Below the pieces are notes generated by a model that made no database searches, had not been told where the DNA came from, and saw only the letters and a list, made by a program, of their open reading frames with translations. Both the position numbers and the translations under genes were made by a program. From NCBI RefSeq assembly GCF_944393015.1, contig NZ_CALXYQ010000018.1, forward strand, positions 1 through 53,177: a stretch of 53,177 nucleotides of DNA, written 5' to 3'. The DNA comes from an uncultured Brachyspira sp. (lineage in GTDB: Bacteria; Spirochaetota; Brachyspiria; Brachyspirales; Brachyspiraceae). Positions 18,395-26,743 of this stretch are shown here, piece by piece; positions within the stretch are counted from its first letter, which is position 1; the number at the start of each line of letters is the position of its first letter.

Positions 18395-18979
18395 TTATAA
18401 ATCAAGACTCAATAATTTTGATATCATATCCATTGTAACATCTTCGTATAAAATCTTGTTAGGTACTACATTGCCATTAACCTGCTTAGAAGTTGTTTTG
18501 GATTCATTAGTATTTTCTTTTGCACTATTATCAATAATTTCTACAATCATACTGGCTTTATCTAAATATATTTTTTTATCATCATTATATTTGAATGTTA
18601 TATACATTTTTAGATTAGACATAACAGTATGCTCTACAGTGAAGAAATTATCTTTATAAACTATATTTCCAACAAGTCCTTCTGTTTGATTAAAACTTTT
18701 AAAAGCAATAGTTCCTATATAATTGTATTTATTGTTTTGTTCTATTTGAAACAGACTATAATAATACCAATAATTATTTTTCAATATTATCATTTCATAA
18801 GATGATTTATCTGTGAATCTGATTTTTCTAATAGCATAAACAGATAAATTTCTATTGTTTTTTAAATTACCATCATCTGTGAAATAATTTTTATTTATTT
18901 TCATAGGCTTATCATCAATATTTTGTGAGTAAAGATTAAAAGAAAATAATATAATAAACATTAATGCTAATCTTAGCAT
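18395..18979 (-). CDS. Secreted protein of unknown function
   Basis: A 194-residue protein with a clear signal peptide (MLRLALMFIILFSFNLYSQN), cleaved near residue 18. There is no lipobox Cys, so it should be periplasmic. The mature part alternates hydrophobic and polar residues as in a beta-rich fold (KIRFTDKSSYEMIILKNNYW), followed by a Ser/Thr/Asn-rich linker and a short C-terminal helix (ILYEDVTMDMISKLLSLDL). I do not recognise the family. Support for the gene is good: GGAGG SD and TTGACA promoter 31-59 nt upstream. It lies between thpR and flbB and appears monocistronic. Confidence 0.75.
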   Translation of the reverse strand: MLRLALMFIILFSFNLYSQNIDDKPMKINKNYFTDDGNLKNNRNLSVYAIRKIRFTDKSSYEMIILKNNYWYYYSLFQIEQNNKYNYIGTIAFKSFNQTEGLVGNIVYKDNFFTVEHTVMSNLKMYITFKYNDDKKIYLDKASMIVEIIDNSAKENTNESKTTSKQVNGNVVPNKILYEDVTMDMISKLLSLDL

Positions 18980-19009
18980 ATATAAAAACCTCCAATTATG
19001 ATAAATGAA

Positions 19010-19038
19010 GTTATACTCTATAAGCCTTTATTTGTCAA
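19010..19038 (-). promoter_or_regulatory. Sigma-70 promoter of the secreted-protein gene
   Basis: Minus strand TTGACA (19038-19033), 17-nt spacer, TATAAC (19015-19010), ending 31 nt before the ATG at 18979. Confidence 0.65.
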
Positions 19039-19064
19039 TATTGATTTTTAAGTTAAAATAAAAA

Positions 19065-19092
19065 AGCCGCTTCTAAATATTTAGAAACGGCT
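19065..19092. terminator. Terminator after flbB
   Basis: AGCCG-TTCTAAA (19065-19077) pairs with TTTAGAA-CGGCT (19080-19092) apart from one mismatch; the minus-strand 3' side is TTTTTATTTT. It lies about 20 nt after the flbB stop. Confidence 0.88.
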
Positions 19093-19113
19093 CATTATTT
19101 TTAATATAAAGTT

Positions 19114-19839
19114 TTATGCTCCCATATCCATTATGCCTTCATTAAGCATAGCATCATTATTCATCTCATCAGGTAAATAATTAGGGAAGTCATTAGGTGA
19201 AGAAGGTACTGTATTATTTCCAGGATTAGATCTTGCTTCATATTTCTCTAATATTCTAGCAGCTACATTAGGATCCATCAAACTCAAAAGATAAGAAGTT
19301 GTACTGTTTCTGCCTTCAGCAGCAGCTATAGAGTCCATTTCCAATAATACATCTATGATTAAGTCATCAGAACCATTAGCAGCCAATTGATTAAGTAATG
19401 CAACAGAATTTTGCGGAGGCATACTATTGATTTTATTAGCTAAATCTGTTAATACTAATTGATATTGAGAAGATTCATCCATAGTAGCCTGATAATTAGA
19501 CCAAGCATTTAAAAGATTTTGTCTGTCTTGTTCTATCAATTCAGATTGAGTATTCAATTCTATTGCTCTGCTTGCTATTAAAGATTCCTGAGCCTGCAAA
19601 TCTTTTTCTCTTAAGTTGAATGATTCTCTCATTTTGTTAAGATCTTCTCTTGCTAAAAGAGTCATATCTTCTACTCTAGGTTTTTGAGTGAATCTTGTTA
19701 AGAAGCCCGGTACATTAGGTGCTATTTTATTACGCATTAAAGTATAATAATTAACAACACCAAATATATCAAACATATATAATAGTGCTATAAATGCTAT
19801 TAAGTTTACTATAGTTAAAATTCCTATTTTTAATTTCAT
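19114..19839 (-). CDS. flbB: Periplasmic flagellar collar protein FlbB-like (MotE-like)
   Basis: A 241-residue protein with a single N-terminal TM anchor (about residues 5-27), then a coiled-coil at about 65-125 (LNKMRESFNLREKDLQAQES). A C-terminal MotE/MgtE-N-like helical domain covers about 130-200 (INSMPPQNSVALLNQLA; LLSLMDPNVAARILEKY). This layout matches FlbB, which in spirochaetes forms the base of the flagellar collar and is needed for stator assembly and filament orientation in the periplasm. The last 40 residues are Pro/Asn-rich. It stands alone between a TTGACA promoter and a strong terminator. A MotE-type magnesium/flagellar chaperone is the alternative call. Confidence 0.72.
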   Translation of the reverse strand: MKLKIGILTIVNLIAFIALLYMFDIFGVVNYYTLMRNKIAPNVPGFLTRFTQKPRVEDMTLLAREDLNKMRESFNLREKDLQAQESLIASRAIELNTQSELIEQDRQNLLNAWSNYQATMDESSQYQLVLTDLANKINSMPPQNSVALLNQLAANGSDDLIIDVLLEMDSIAAAEGRNSTTSYLLSLMDPNVAARILEKYEARSNPGNNTVPSSPNDFPNYLPDEMNNDAMLNEGIMDMGA

Positions 19840-19883
19840 AACCTTTAATCACCTTATTGCAATAGATAAATATATAATAACAT

Positions 19884-19910
19884 AATATAGAAAAAACAAT
19901 AATATGTCAA
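19884..19910 (-). promoter_or_regulatory. Sigma-70 promoter of flbB
   Basis: Minus strand TTGACA (19910-19905), 15-nt spacer, TATATT (19889-19884), about 45 nt before the ATG. It looks like a housekeeping promoter rather than a sigma-28 flagellar one. Confidence 0.6.
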
Positions 19911-20000
19911 CTAATATTTTGTTATCATAATTATTATCGTAATAATAAAATATTTAGTTATCATATTTTTTTATTATTTATATAAAAATATCATATAAAA

Positions 20001-20032
20001 AAGGCCATATATAAATAATTATATATGACCTT
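20001..20032. terminator. Terminator after acetate transporter gene
   Basis: AAGG-CATATAT pairs with ATATATG-CCTT across 20001-20032 with one C/A mismatch, A-rich on the left and T-rich on the right. It lies 22 nt after the stop at 20055. Confidence 0.78.
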
Positions 20033-20054
20033 ATTTTCTATAATATACTATATA

Positions 20055-20666
20055 CTATTTTTTGAATATTCCTAATGGCTTTCCAACAGGTAATACAACT
20101 CTTCCTAAGTTTTTATTTAATACTCCAGCAGCACATCCATAAAAACCTAATAAAGCAGCAGCAAGTTCAGATATTCCAGCCACAATCTGAGTTTCTTTAA
20201 CAGCTATACCAAAATAATTTAATGCCATAGCTACCAATAATACATCTACAGCAACAAATATAAGGAATAGAACTTTATGAGCTTCAGCAGCACCAAAAGT
20301 TAAAGGTCCTACAAGGAACAAATATCCTAAGCATACAACACCGAATTGTTTCATATCAAGAGAATTTTTCATATCTTCCCCAAATACGCCCACAGATATA
20401 AGCCATACAGAAGCTACTGCAAACCAAAATAATCCGAAAGAACCGAATACAGTTGCCCCGAATACATTTTCTTTTTTAAAGTCAATAATAGCGGCTACAA
20501 ATTGAGGAATACAGCCTAAAAATATAGCCCAAGGTATAAGACCTGATACACCTGTAGTGATACCCAATTTTTGTGTAGATGCTACAAATGTGATTACAGC
20601 AAGACCAAATAAACCAAACGGTGCTGGATCTGCTAATGTGTGTGTTACTTTTACTTCATTGTTCAT
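20055..20666 (-). CDS. satP: Acetate/succinate transporter, GPR1/FUN34/YaaH family
   Basis: A 203-residue inner-membrane protein with six predicted TM helices. The family signature near the N-terminus is ADPAPFGLFGLA (usual form NPAPLGL). The helix with AAEAHKVLFLIFVAVDVL is also typical. SatP-type proteins move acetate or succinate with protons and form hexamers. For an anaerobe excreting acetate the protein could serve export as well as uptake. Pro/Gly and Ala content is higher than in neighbours, as expected for a well-expressed membrane protein. It has a near-consensus promoter, a GGAG SD and its own terminator, so it is monocistronic. The substrate is inferred from the family. Confidence 0.88.
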   Translation of the reverse strand: MNNEVKVTHTLADPAPFGLFGLAVITFVASTQKLGITTGVSGLIPWAIFLGCIPQFVAAIIDFKKENVFGATVFGSFGLFWFAVASVWLISVGVFGEDMKNSLDMKQFGVVCLGYLFLVGPLTFGAAEAHKVLFLIFVAVDVLLVAMALNYFGIAVKETQIVAGISELAAALLGFYGCAAGVLNKNLGRVVLPVGKPLGIFKK

Positions 20667-20697
20667 GTAAATACTCCTATGCTCTATTTATTAACCT

Positions 20698-20725
20698 AGT
20701 ATAGAAAAATATTTTTACATGTCAA
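20698..20725 (-). promoter_or_regulatory. Strong sigma-70 promoter of the acetate transporter gene
   Basis: Minus strand TTGACA (20725-20720), 16-nt spacer, TATACT (20703-20698), 31 nt before the ATG. Confidence 0.75.
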
Positions 20726-20823
20726 ATAAATATACAAATAAATTCAAAATTTTTTACAAAAAGATGCAATTATTGTGATTTTTTATAATTTATATTAGAA
20801 AATAATGTATGAATTGTTTTTTA

Positions 20824-21975
20824 TCAATTAGTTCTTCTCAATATTATCATACTTATGTCATCTGATAATATATTATCTGAAAATGATTTTAATTCTTTTA
20901 TTATGTTATCTTTTATAACATTTACGTCTTTATGAGAGTTTTTTATAAATACATTTTTTAAAAGCTCATCTCCAAACATTTTACCGTCTTTATCAAATAT
21001 TTCATAAGCACCATCTGTGAATATAAATAATATATCATTATGATTTAGTTGTATCTTAGTTTCAGTGTATTCTATATCCTCTGTCATTCCAATTAAAGGG
21101 CCGCCTACATCAATTTCAAGTATTTCATCTTTTGATTTGAATAATGGTTTAGGCGATCCGGCAGATGAGCATATTAATTCACCTGTTTCATTATTATATG
21201 TAGCGTAAAATACGGAAGCGAATAAATTCTTATCAAAATTTTCTTCTATAAAAAATTGATTAAGCTCTTTTATGAAATTGGCAGGAGAAGTATTATGAGA
21301 ATTAGTTACGATATGAGAATCAAAAAAAGATTTTATTAGTATTGTAAGCATGCTAGCAGCCACACCATGTCCTGATACATCTGCTAAAAGTATAGAGTAC
21401 CAACCATCATTAATACTTTTTATTCCGCTGTAATCTCCTGATACTTCATTAGGAGCATAATGAAAAATAGATATGTCATTTTTAGGTATTGAAGTGTTTC
21501 CATAAGAAAGTATAGATTTCTGCAATTTTGATGCATATTCAATATCCTGTTTTAACATATTCATATACATTATATTAGATTCTATAACTTTTTTTAATCT
21601 TATATATGATTTAACTTTTGATAATAGAATATCTGTATCTAATGATTTTAAGAAGAAACCATCTGCACCGCATTCATAAGCTTTTAGAAATTCAGATTTG
21701 CTGTTAGTTGCTGTTAAAAATAGTATAGTAATATTTTTTAACATATTATCATTTTTTATATGCTGTGAAAGTCTGCATGCTCCGGCATTAGGAAGCATAT
21801 AATCAACTAGTATACAATCAGGTATTTTATCATAAGACATAGTAATAGCCTCATCATAGGATAAAGCTATATAGCATAAATATCCTGATTCTTTCAAAAA
21901 GTTTTGAATAAATTTAGCATAGTCTATACTAGAATCTACAATTAAAATTTTTTCTGTTAAAATATTATTTTTCAT
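20824..21975 (-). CDS. Response regulator with PP2C (RsbU/SpoIIE-type) phosphatase output
   Basis: A 383-residue cytoplasmic signalling protein. The receiver domain is residues 8-125 with phospho-acceptor Asp58 (CILVDYMLP), the Thr/Ser switch in FLTATNSKSE and Lys110 (GADGFFLK). After a short coiled-coil comes a PPM-type Ser/Thr phosphatase domain at about 165-383, with metal-binding Asp residues in VSGDYSG, DVSGHGVAASML, FTDGAYE and DDISMIIL. Such proteins dephosphorylate anti-sigma-factor antagonists in partner-switching. It lies 11 nt after rodA, so it is very likely the third gene of an mrdA-rodA operon. No anti-anti-sigma factor or histidine kinase is adjacent. A role linking signalling to elongation is inference. 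Confidence 0.9.
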   Translation of the reverse strand: MKNNILTEKILIVDSSIDYAKFIQNFLKESGYLCYIALSYDEAITMSYDKIPDCILVDYMLPNAGACRLSQHIKNDNMLKNITILFLTATNSKSEFLKAYECGADGFFLKSLDTDILLSKVKSYIRLKKVIESNIMYMNMLKQDIEYASKLQKSILSYGNTSIPKNDISIFHYAPNEVSGDYSGIKSINDGWYSILLADVSGHGVAASMLTILIKSFFDSHIVTNSHNTSPANFIKELNQFFIEENFDKNLFASVFYATYNNETGELICSSAGSPKPLFKSKDEILEIDVGGPLIGMTEDIEYTETKIQLNHNDILFIFTDGAYEIFDKDGKMFGDELLKNVFIKNSHKDVNVIKDNIIKELKSFSDNILSDDISMIILRRTN

Positions 21976-21986
21976 AATAACAACTT

Positions 21987-23303
21987 TTAATGAACATACC
22001 TTCTTGCTTCTACATTAAATATTAAACCTATTGATATGGAAAAAGTCCATATAGATGAACCGCCGCTGCTTATAAAAGGCAAGGTTAATCCTGTAATAGG
22101 CATCATTCCCACAACCATTCCTATATTAATAATAACATGGCATAAAAACATAGCTATTACTCCGGATACTATCAAAGCTCCGAGTCTATCCTTAGCAAAA
22201 TATGCAGCCATTGTTCCTCTTATAAATATAACAGCATAAGCCAAAACTACTAAAGCACTTCCGATAAATCCCCATTCTTCGCATATATTTGAGAATATGA
22301 AGTCATTTACCTGCTGCGGAATGAAGTTTAATTGTGACTGGCTTCCATTTAAAAATCCTTCCCCGAATAATCCTCCGCTTCCTACAGCTATAAGAGATTG
22401 TATTATATTATAACCGGAACTTAATCTAGTTAATTGAGGGTTCATAAATACTAATAATCTTTGCTTTTGATACTCTTTTAATCCTATGTCAAAAGTTAAT
22501 GCTGCTCCCATACATAAGAATAATACAAAGAAAGTAAATGCTAATAATCCCACATATTTACTATTCATATAGAAATTCAATGTAAGGAGTAGGGCAGATA
22601 CAAATAAAAATATTCCTGCCAAATAACCTATATATATTCTTTGAGATAAGAAGTTAAATAAAATATTGTCTATATCATCAGACATTCTTTTATATTCAAG
22701 GAACATAGGTATTGAAAGTCCTATAACGCCTATACTTATTAAAGCTATGATATATCTTGTAGGAACGCCTCCCACAAAAAGCATTATGAATACTATGAAA
22801 CAATATACAAGCACAGTACCCAAGTCAGGCTGAAGAAGTACTAAACCTATAGGTATTGAAATAAAAAGTCCTGCCAAAGCAAAATATTTTATTTCTTTTA
22901 TCTTATCTCCTATTTGATCCAAATAACCAGCTAAAAAGATTATAACAACTATTTTACCGAACTCAGAAGGCTGCATACCAAATAACCAGCTGCTGCTGCC
23001 GTTTACTGTAGTTCCTATTCCGGGTATTAAAACTAGAATAAGAACTCCAAGCATAGGTATATACAAAGACATTCTATGTTCTGCTAATTTAGTATAGTTT
23101 ATAAACATACTTATAAATATTAAAACTATACCAGTGGCACAGAAGAATATAAACTTTAGAAACATCCAGCTAGTTTTTCCGGATTCAGGGGAGTATGTTG
23201 AAGAATATACAGCAATAGCCCCCGCAGTCATCAAAAATATTACAGCTGCTAATATTTTCCAATCGAAGACAAATAATTTTTTTAATTCTTTTTTATCATT
23301 CAT
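21987..23303 (-). CDS. rodA: Rod-shape peptidoglycan polymerase RodA
   Basis: SEDS-family glycosyltransferase that polymerises lipid II into glycan strands during cell elongation, working with PBP2. The 438-residue protein has about ten TM helices. Signatures are LLQPDLGTVLVYCF (carrying the essential Asp), QSLIAVGSGGLFGEGF and MMPITGLTLPFISSGGSS near the C-terminus. Its start overlaps the end of mrdA by 8 nt, which implies translational coupling, and the phosphatase gene follows after 11 nt. A FtsW-type division enzyme is the alternative, but pairing with mrdA favours RodA. Confidence 0.93.
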   Translation of the reverse strand: MNDKKELKKLFVFDWKILAAVIFLMTAGAIAVYSSTYSPESGKTSWMFLKFIFFCATGIVLIFISMFINYTKLAEHRMSLYIPMLGVLILVLIPGIGTTVNGSSSWLFGMQPSEFGKIVVIIFLAGYLDQIGDKIKEIKYFALAGLFISIPIGLVLLQPDLGTVLVYCFIVFIMLFVGGVPTRYIIALISIGVIGLSIPMFLEYKRMSDDIDNILFNFLSQRIYIGYLAGIFLFVSALLLTLNFYMNSKYVGLLAFTFFVLFLCMGAALTFDIGLKEYQKQRLLVFMNPQLTRLSSGYNIIQSLIAVGSGGLFGEGFLNGSQSQLNFIPQQVNDFIFSNICEEWGFIGSALVVLAYAVIFIRGTMAAYFAKDRLGALIVSGVIAMFLCHVIINIGMVVGMMPITGLTLPFISSGGSSIWTFSISIGLIFNVEARRYVH

Positions 23304-25308
23304 ATTTTATCCTCTCGTCTTCTTCAGTTTTTTCTTCTTGTTTTTGCTGTTCTCCGTCAATATTTTCTAAAGTTTCTCCATTTTGCTGAGCTTCTGCCTC
23401 TGCTCTCATTTTTTCTCTTGCAAGTCTTATCTGCTGATAAATATATTGCATTCTAGCATAAATTACATTTCTAGCCTCTACAGCATCTTCTCCGCCTAAT
23501 ATAGAACGAAGCATTGCAGTAGCTATAGGGCCAGCAGTAGTACCGCCACCGCCGCCGCTATGTTCAAGCATAACTGTAACTGCTATCATATCATCAGTAG
23601 GTCTAGGATTATAAGGTCCAAATATTGTAACCCAAGTATGGTCTTTACCTTGTGCGTTTTGTGCTGTACCTGTTTTTGCTGCCAATTTAATATTAGGAGA
23701 CCAAGCACCATTTCTAGCAGTACCGCCTGTTACAGCCATTCTCATACCTTCTTTTACTACTGTAAATATATTCTTGTCTATATCTAATTTTTTGATTATT
23801 ACTTTATCATTATTGTATATAACTTCATCAGTTTGAGAACTTCTTATTTCTTTAACAACATGAGGTCTGTACATTACACCGTCATTTATTATAGCTGAAG
23901 TTGCCATATGAACAGCTATAGGAGTAGCAGACATATAACCTTGTCCCATAACGTATTGAATAGTATCACCGTCCCACCAATATTCTCCGATTTTTCTTCT
24001 TTTCCAATCGGCACTAGGAACAACTCCCACTTTTTCACCAGGTAAATCTATACCTGTAACATCTCCGAAACCTAACATTTCAGCATATCTTTTAATGAAG
24101 TTAGGTCCTAATTCATAAGCTAGGTTATAGAAATATGTATTGCATGAATACTGTATAGCTTTATACATATTTACATATCCATGCTGACCTGTACATCTGT
24201 AGAATCTATTTTCAAGAAGCATACCGCCGCCGCAGAATCTTGTTGTATTAACACCTATTCTTTTTTCAGTTAATGCTCCTACAGCTGTTACAAGCTTGAA
24301 TGTAGAACCCGGAGGATATCTTCCTCTTATAGCTTTATTCCAGAATGGATTTGCTGGGTTATTTATAAGTTCTGCATATTTTTGTCTGTCTATTTTACCT
24401 ATAAATATGTTAGGGTCATACCAAGGAGAACTTACCATAGCTAATATTTCACCTGTAGTAGGTTTTGATACTATTATAGTTCCTACCTGTCCTTTTATTA
24501 AATCTTCCGCATCTTTCTGTACTTTAGAATCTATACTTAATATAAGTTTTTTTCCCGGTATAGGTTTTCCTATTGCTGGAGTTATAGTTTCTTTTACTCT
24601 GTTCCTTGAGTCTACTATCCATTGTTCATAACCGTCTATACCTCTAAGTTCTTTATCATAGAATTGTTCAACGCCTTCTTTACCTATAACGCTGTTTCTT
24701 CTGTATCCTTCAGCCTGTTTGCTTTCAAATTCTTCTTGAGATATGTTTCCTATATATCCAAGTACATGCGTCATAGTTTCACCAAGAGGATAATGCCTAA
24801 TGGACTTACTTCCATAGTATACTCCAGGATATTCTTCTGATCTTTCAGCTAAATAACTCATCTGTGACATTGATATATTTTCTGATATCTCCACTGATTC
24901 ATAGCTGTTTTTTGATACTTTTTCCAAACTAGACTTTATATGTCCTAAATCTATATTAAATACTTTGGATACTCTGTATAATAATTCTTCTCTTTCAAAA
25001 TAATTTTTAGGTAAATAAACAGGTATCATATACATTGTGTATGCTTTTATATTTTCTGCTACTATAACACCATTTCTATCGTATATTTCACCCCTGTATG
25101 CATCTATAGGGATAATTTGTTCTTTATTGTTTCTTGCTAAACTGTCATAATGTTCATTTTGTATTATTTGTAAATAGAATAATCTTATCAATAATAAGGC
25201 TGCAACCAATATTGATATTATAAATACTACTATTAATCTTTTTCTATATTTAAAATCTTCGCTTATTATTTTTTTATCTTTATTTAATTCTATTTCTAAA
25301 AAATTCAT
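23296..25308 (-). CDS. mrdA: Penicillin-binding protein 2 (elongation transpeptidase)
   Basis: Class B PBP that cross-links peptidoglycan with RodA. The 670-residue protein has one TM at about 24-46, a pedestal domain, and the transpeptidase domain. All three catalytic motifs are present: Ser335-x-x-Lys338 (GSTFK), Ser388-Cys-Asn390 (SCN) and Lys545-Thr-Gly (KTGTAQ). The ~40 C-terminal residues are Glu/Gln-rich (AEAEAQQNGETLENIDGEQQ) and periplasmic. It overlaps rodA by 8 nt and is the first gene of a three-gene operon. A promoter lies just upstream. It is a potential beta-lactam target; no unusual active-site change is seen. Confidence 0.95.
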   Translation of the reverse strand: MNFLEIELNKDKKIISEDFKYRKRLIVVFIISILVAALLLIRLFYLQIIQNEHYDSLARNNKEQIIPIDAYRGEIYDRNGVIVAENIKAYTMYMIPVYLPKNYFEREELLYRVSKVFNIDLGHIKSSLEKVSKNSYESVEISENISMSQMSYLAERSEEYPGVYYGSKSIRHYPLGETMTHVLGYIGNISQEEFESKQAEGYRRNSVIGKEGVEQFYDKELRGIDGYEQWIVDSRNRVKETITPAIGKPIPGKKLILSIDSKVQKDAEDLIKGQVGTIIVSKPTTGEILAMVSSPWYDPNIFIGKIDRQKYAELINNPANPFWNKAIRGRYPPGSTFKLVTAVGALTEKRIGVNTTRFCGGGMLLENRFYRCTGQHGYVNMYKAIQYSCNTYFYNLAYELGPNFIKRYAEMLGFGDVTGIDLPGEKVGVVPSADWKRRKIGEYWWDGDTIQYVMGQGYMSATPIAVHMATSAIINDGVMYRPHVVKEIRSSQTDEVIYNNDKVIIKKLDIDKNIFTVVKEGMRMAVTGGTARNGAWSPNIKLAAKTGTAQNAQGKDHTWVTIFGPYNPRPTDDMIAVTVMLEHSGGGGGTTAGPIATAMLRSILGGEDAVEARNVIYARMQYIYQQIRLAREKMRAEAEAQQNGETLENIDGEQQKQEEKTEEDERIKYE

Positions 25309-25353
25309 AAATAAACCTTTTACCTTTTAAGAATTATTATTAATATTTACAAT

Positions 25354-25380
25354 ATTATATTAACAAAAAATTTTTATCAA
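25354..25380 (-). promoter_or_regulatory. Promoter of the mrdA-rodA-phosphatase operon
   Basis: Minus strand TTGATA (25380-25375), 15-nt spacer, consensus TATAAT (25359-25354), 45 nt before the mrdA ATG. The rest of the ~300-nt gap to gatC is plain A/T DNA and should hold the divergent gatC promoter, not clearly seen. Confidence 0.6.
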
Positions 25381-25609
25381 TAGTATAAATAACGGTATTT
25401 TTTAGTATATTTTTTACTTATTAATTTAATATTATGTTAATTAATTTTGAAAAATGATACATTGTTTTACATAAAATTTAAATAGCAAAAATATAAAATT
25501 TGTATTTTTTGTAAAGATAATCAATGATATTAAAAAAATATATAAACTATTGAAAAATTATTGATTATAGTATATTATGTTTATAATTATAATTTTTAAG
25601 GATATAATA

Positions 25610-25933
25610 ATGACTACAGACAGAGAAGAATTAGAAGCTCTTTTATATCAAACAAGATTAAGAATAGAAGAAAATCAAAAAGACGAAATGTTAGATAGAT
25701 TAAATAAAGACTTAGAGTTTATAGAAGGATTATTTGAAGTTAATGTTGATGGTATTGATCCTCTATATCATGTTATAGATTTACCTGAATATTTAAGAGA
25801 AGATGTTCAAGGTCCTACATTAGATAATGAAGTAATAATGGACTTATGCAGAAGCGGTGAATACGGTTATATCGTAGTTCCAGCAGTTCCTGCAGCTTTA
25901 GAAAACAGCGAGCATCAGGCTAAAAAATCATAA
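25610..25933 (+). CDS. gatC: Asp/Glu-tRNA amidotransferase subunit C
   Basis: A 107-residue protein matching GatC, the small subunit that wraps GatA and GatB in the amidotransferase that makes Gln-tRNA(Gln) and Asn-tRNA(Asn). Visible signatures are LNKDLEFIEGLFEVNVDGI, PLYHVIDLPEYLREDV and GYIVVPAVPAALE, in the order expected for GatC. I choose ATG 25610, preceded by AAGGA; an ATG at 25577 would add a hydrophobic leader not found in the family. gatA and gatB are not in this window, so the subunit is encoded apart from its partners. The signal peptidase gene follows after 37 nt and may be co-transcribed. Confidence 0.85.
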   Translation: MTTDREELEALLYQTRLRIEENQKDEMLDRLNKDLEFIEGLFEVNVDGIDPLYHVIDLPEYLREDVQGPTLDNEVIMDLCRSGEYGYIVVPAVPAALENSEHQAKKS

Positions 25934-25970
25934 AAAATTACTTTTAATTTACAGAGGTCATCAATTATAG

Positions 25971-26702
25971 ATGAATTATTCTTATGATAGAGAAGAATTA
26001 AAAAAAGAAAAACTTAATGCACTCAAAGCTGTATTAAAACCTTTTATCTTTATATATTATAGGAGCAATAGCCTGCTTTATAGGGTAGTTGCCAGATTGA
26101 TATTAGGCTTTATTATTGCTTTTGTTTTATTCGGTATTTTTACTTTGTTTATAAGAATTGATAGAATGAAAAGTTCTACAATGATGAATACCATAGAGCC
26201 TAATGAAATATTGATCACTTCTAAATTAAGATATGGTATTGCATTAAAACCTTTTGTTTCATCTCTTACCGGAAAAACTATTATATTTTCAAGACCTAAG
26301 AGGGGAGATATTGTATTTATGATAGATCCTAGAACTGAAAAAGAATTCTTTTTAAAAAGATTTGTTTCATACTTTGTTTATTTTGTAACTTTTGGAAATG
26401 TTAATATATCAAATACTAGGTATTTAATAAAAAGAGTTGTAGGGCTTCCAAATGAAACTATAGAGATAAGAAATAAGGTTGTTTATATAAACGGAGAAGT
26501 TCTAAATGAGCCTTGGGCTAATGTGGAATTTGACGGCAGGATATTAGATGCTGAAGTGTCAACAAGAGATAATTTCGGCCCTTATATCATAGGCTACAAT
26601 GAATATTTTGTACTTTCTGATAATATAGATTATGGTTATGACAGCAGAGATTTCGGTAATGTTCATTTCTCAAATATAGACGGAAAAGTTATTTCTAAAT
26701 AA
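25971..26702 (+). CDS. lepB: Signal peptidase I with Thr at the catalytic Ser position
   Basis: Membrane-bound S26 peptidase that removes signal peptides. The 243-residue protein has one TM at about 39-62. The family boxes are in order: box B KSSTMMNTIEPNE (residues 67-79), box C around RGDIVF, box D RYLIKRVVGLPNE with the general-base Lys154, and box E YDSRDFG. Aligned with the usual GSMxPTL, the nucleophile position is Thr70, preceded by Ser68-Ser69, and the usual Pro is Asn. Codons were checked (AGT TCT ACA ATG). Either Thr works as nucleophile, a neighbouring Ser does, or this copy is specialised. It lies 37 nt after gatC. Confidence 0.88.
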   Translation: MNYSYDREELKKEKLNALKAVLKPFIFIYYRSNSLLYRVVARLILGFIIAFVLFGIFTLFIRIDRMKSSTMMNTIEPNEILITSKLRYGIALKPFVSSLTGKTIIFSRPKRGDIVFMIDPRTEKEFFLKRFVSYFVYFVTFGNVNISNTRYLIKRVVGLPNETIEIRNKVVYINGEVLNEPWANVEFDGRILDAEVSTRDNFGPYIIGYNEYFVLSDNIDYGYDSRDFGNVHFSNIDGKVISK

Positions 26703-26743
26703 TAAAATATTTCTAAATCAATTTATATTATACCGAGTTTTTT

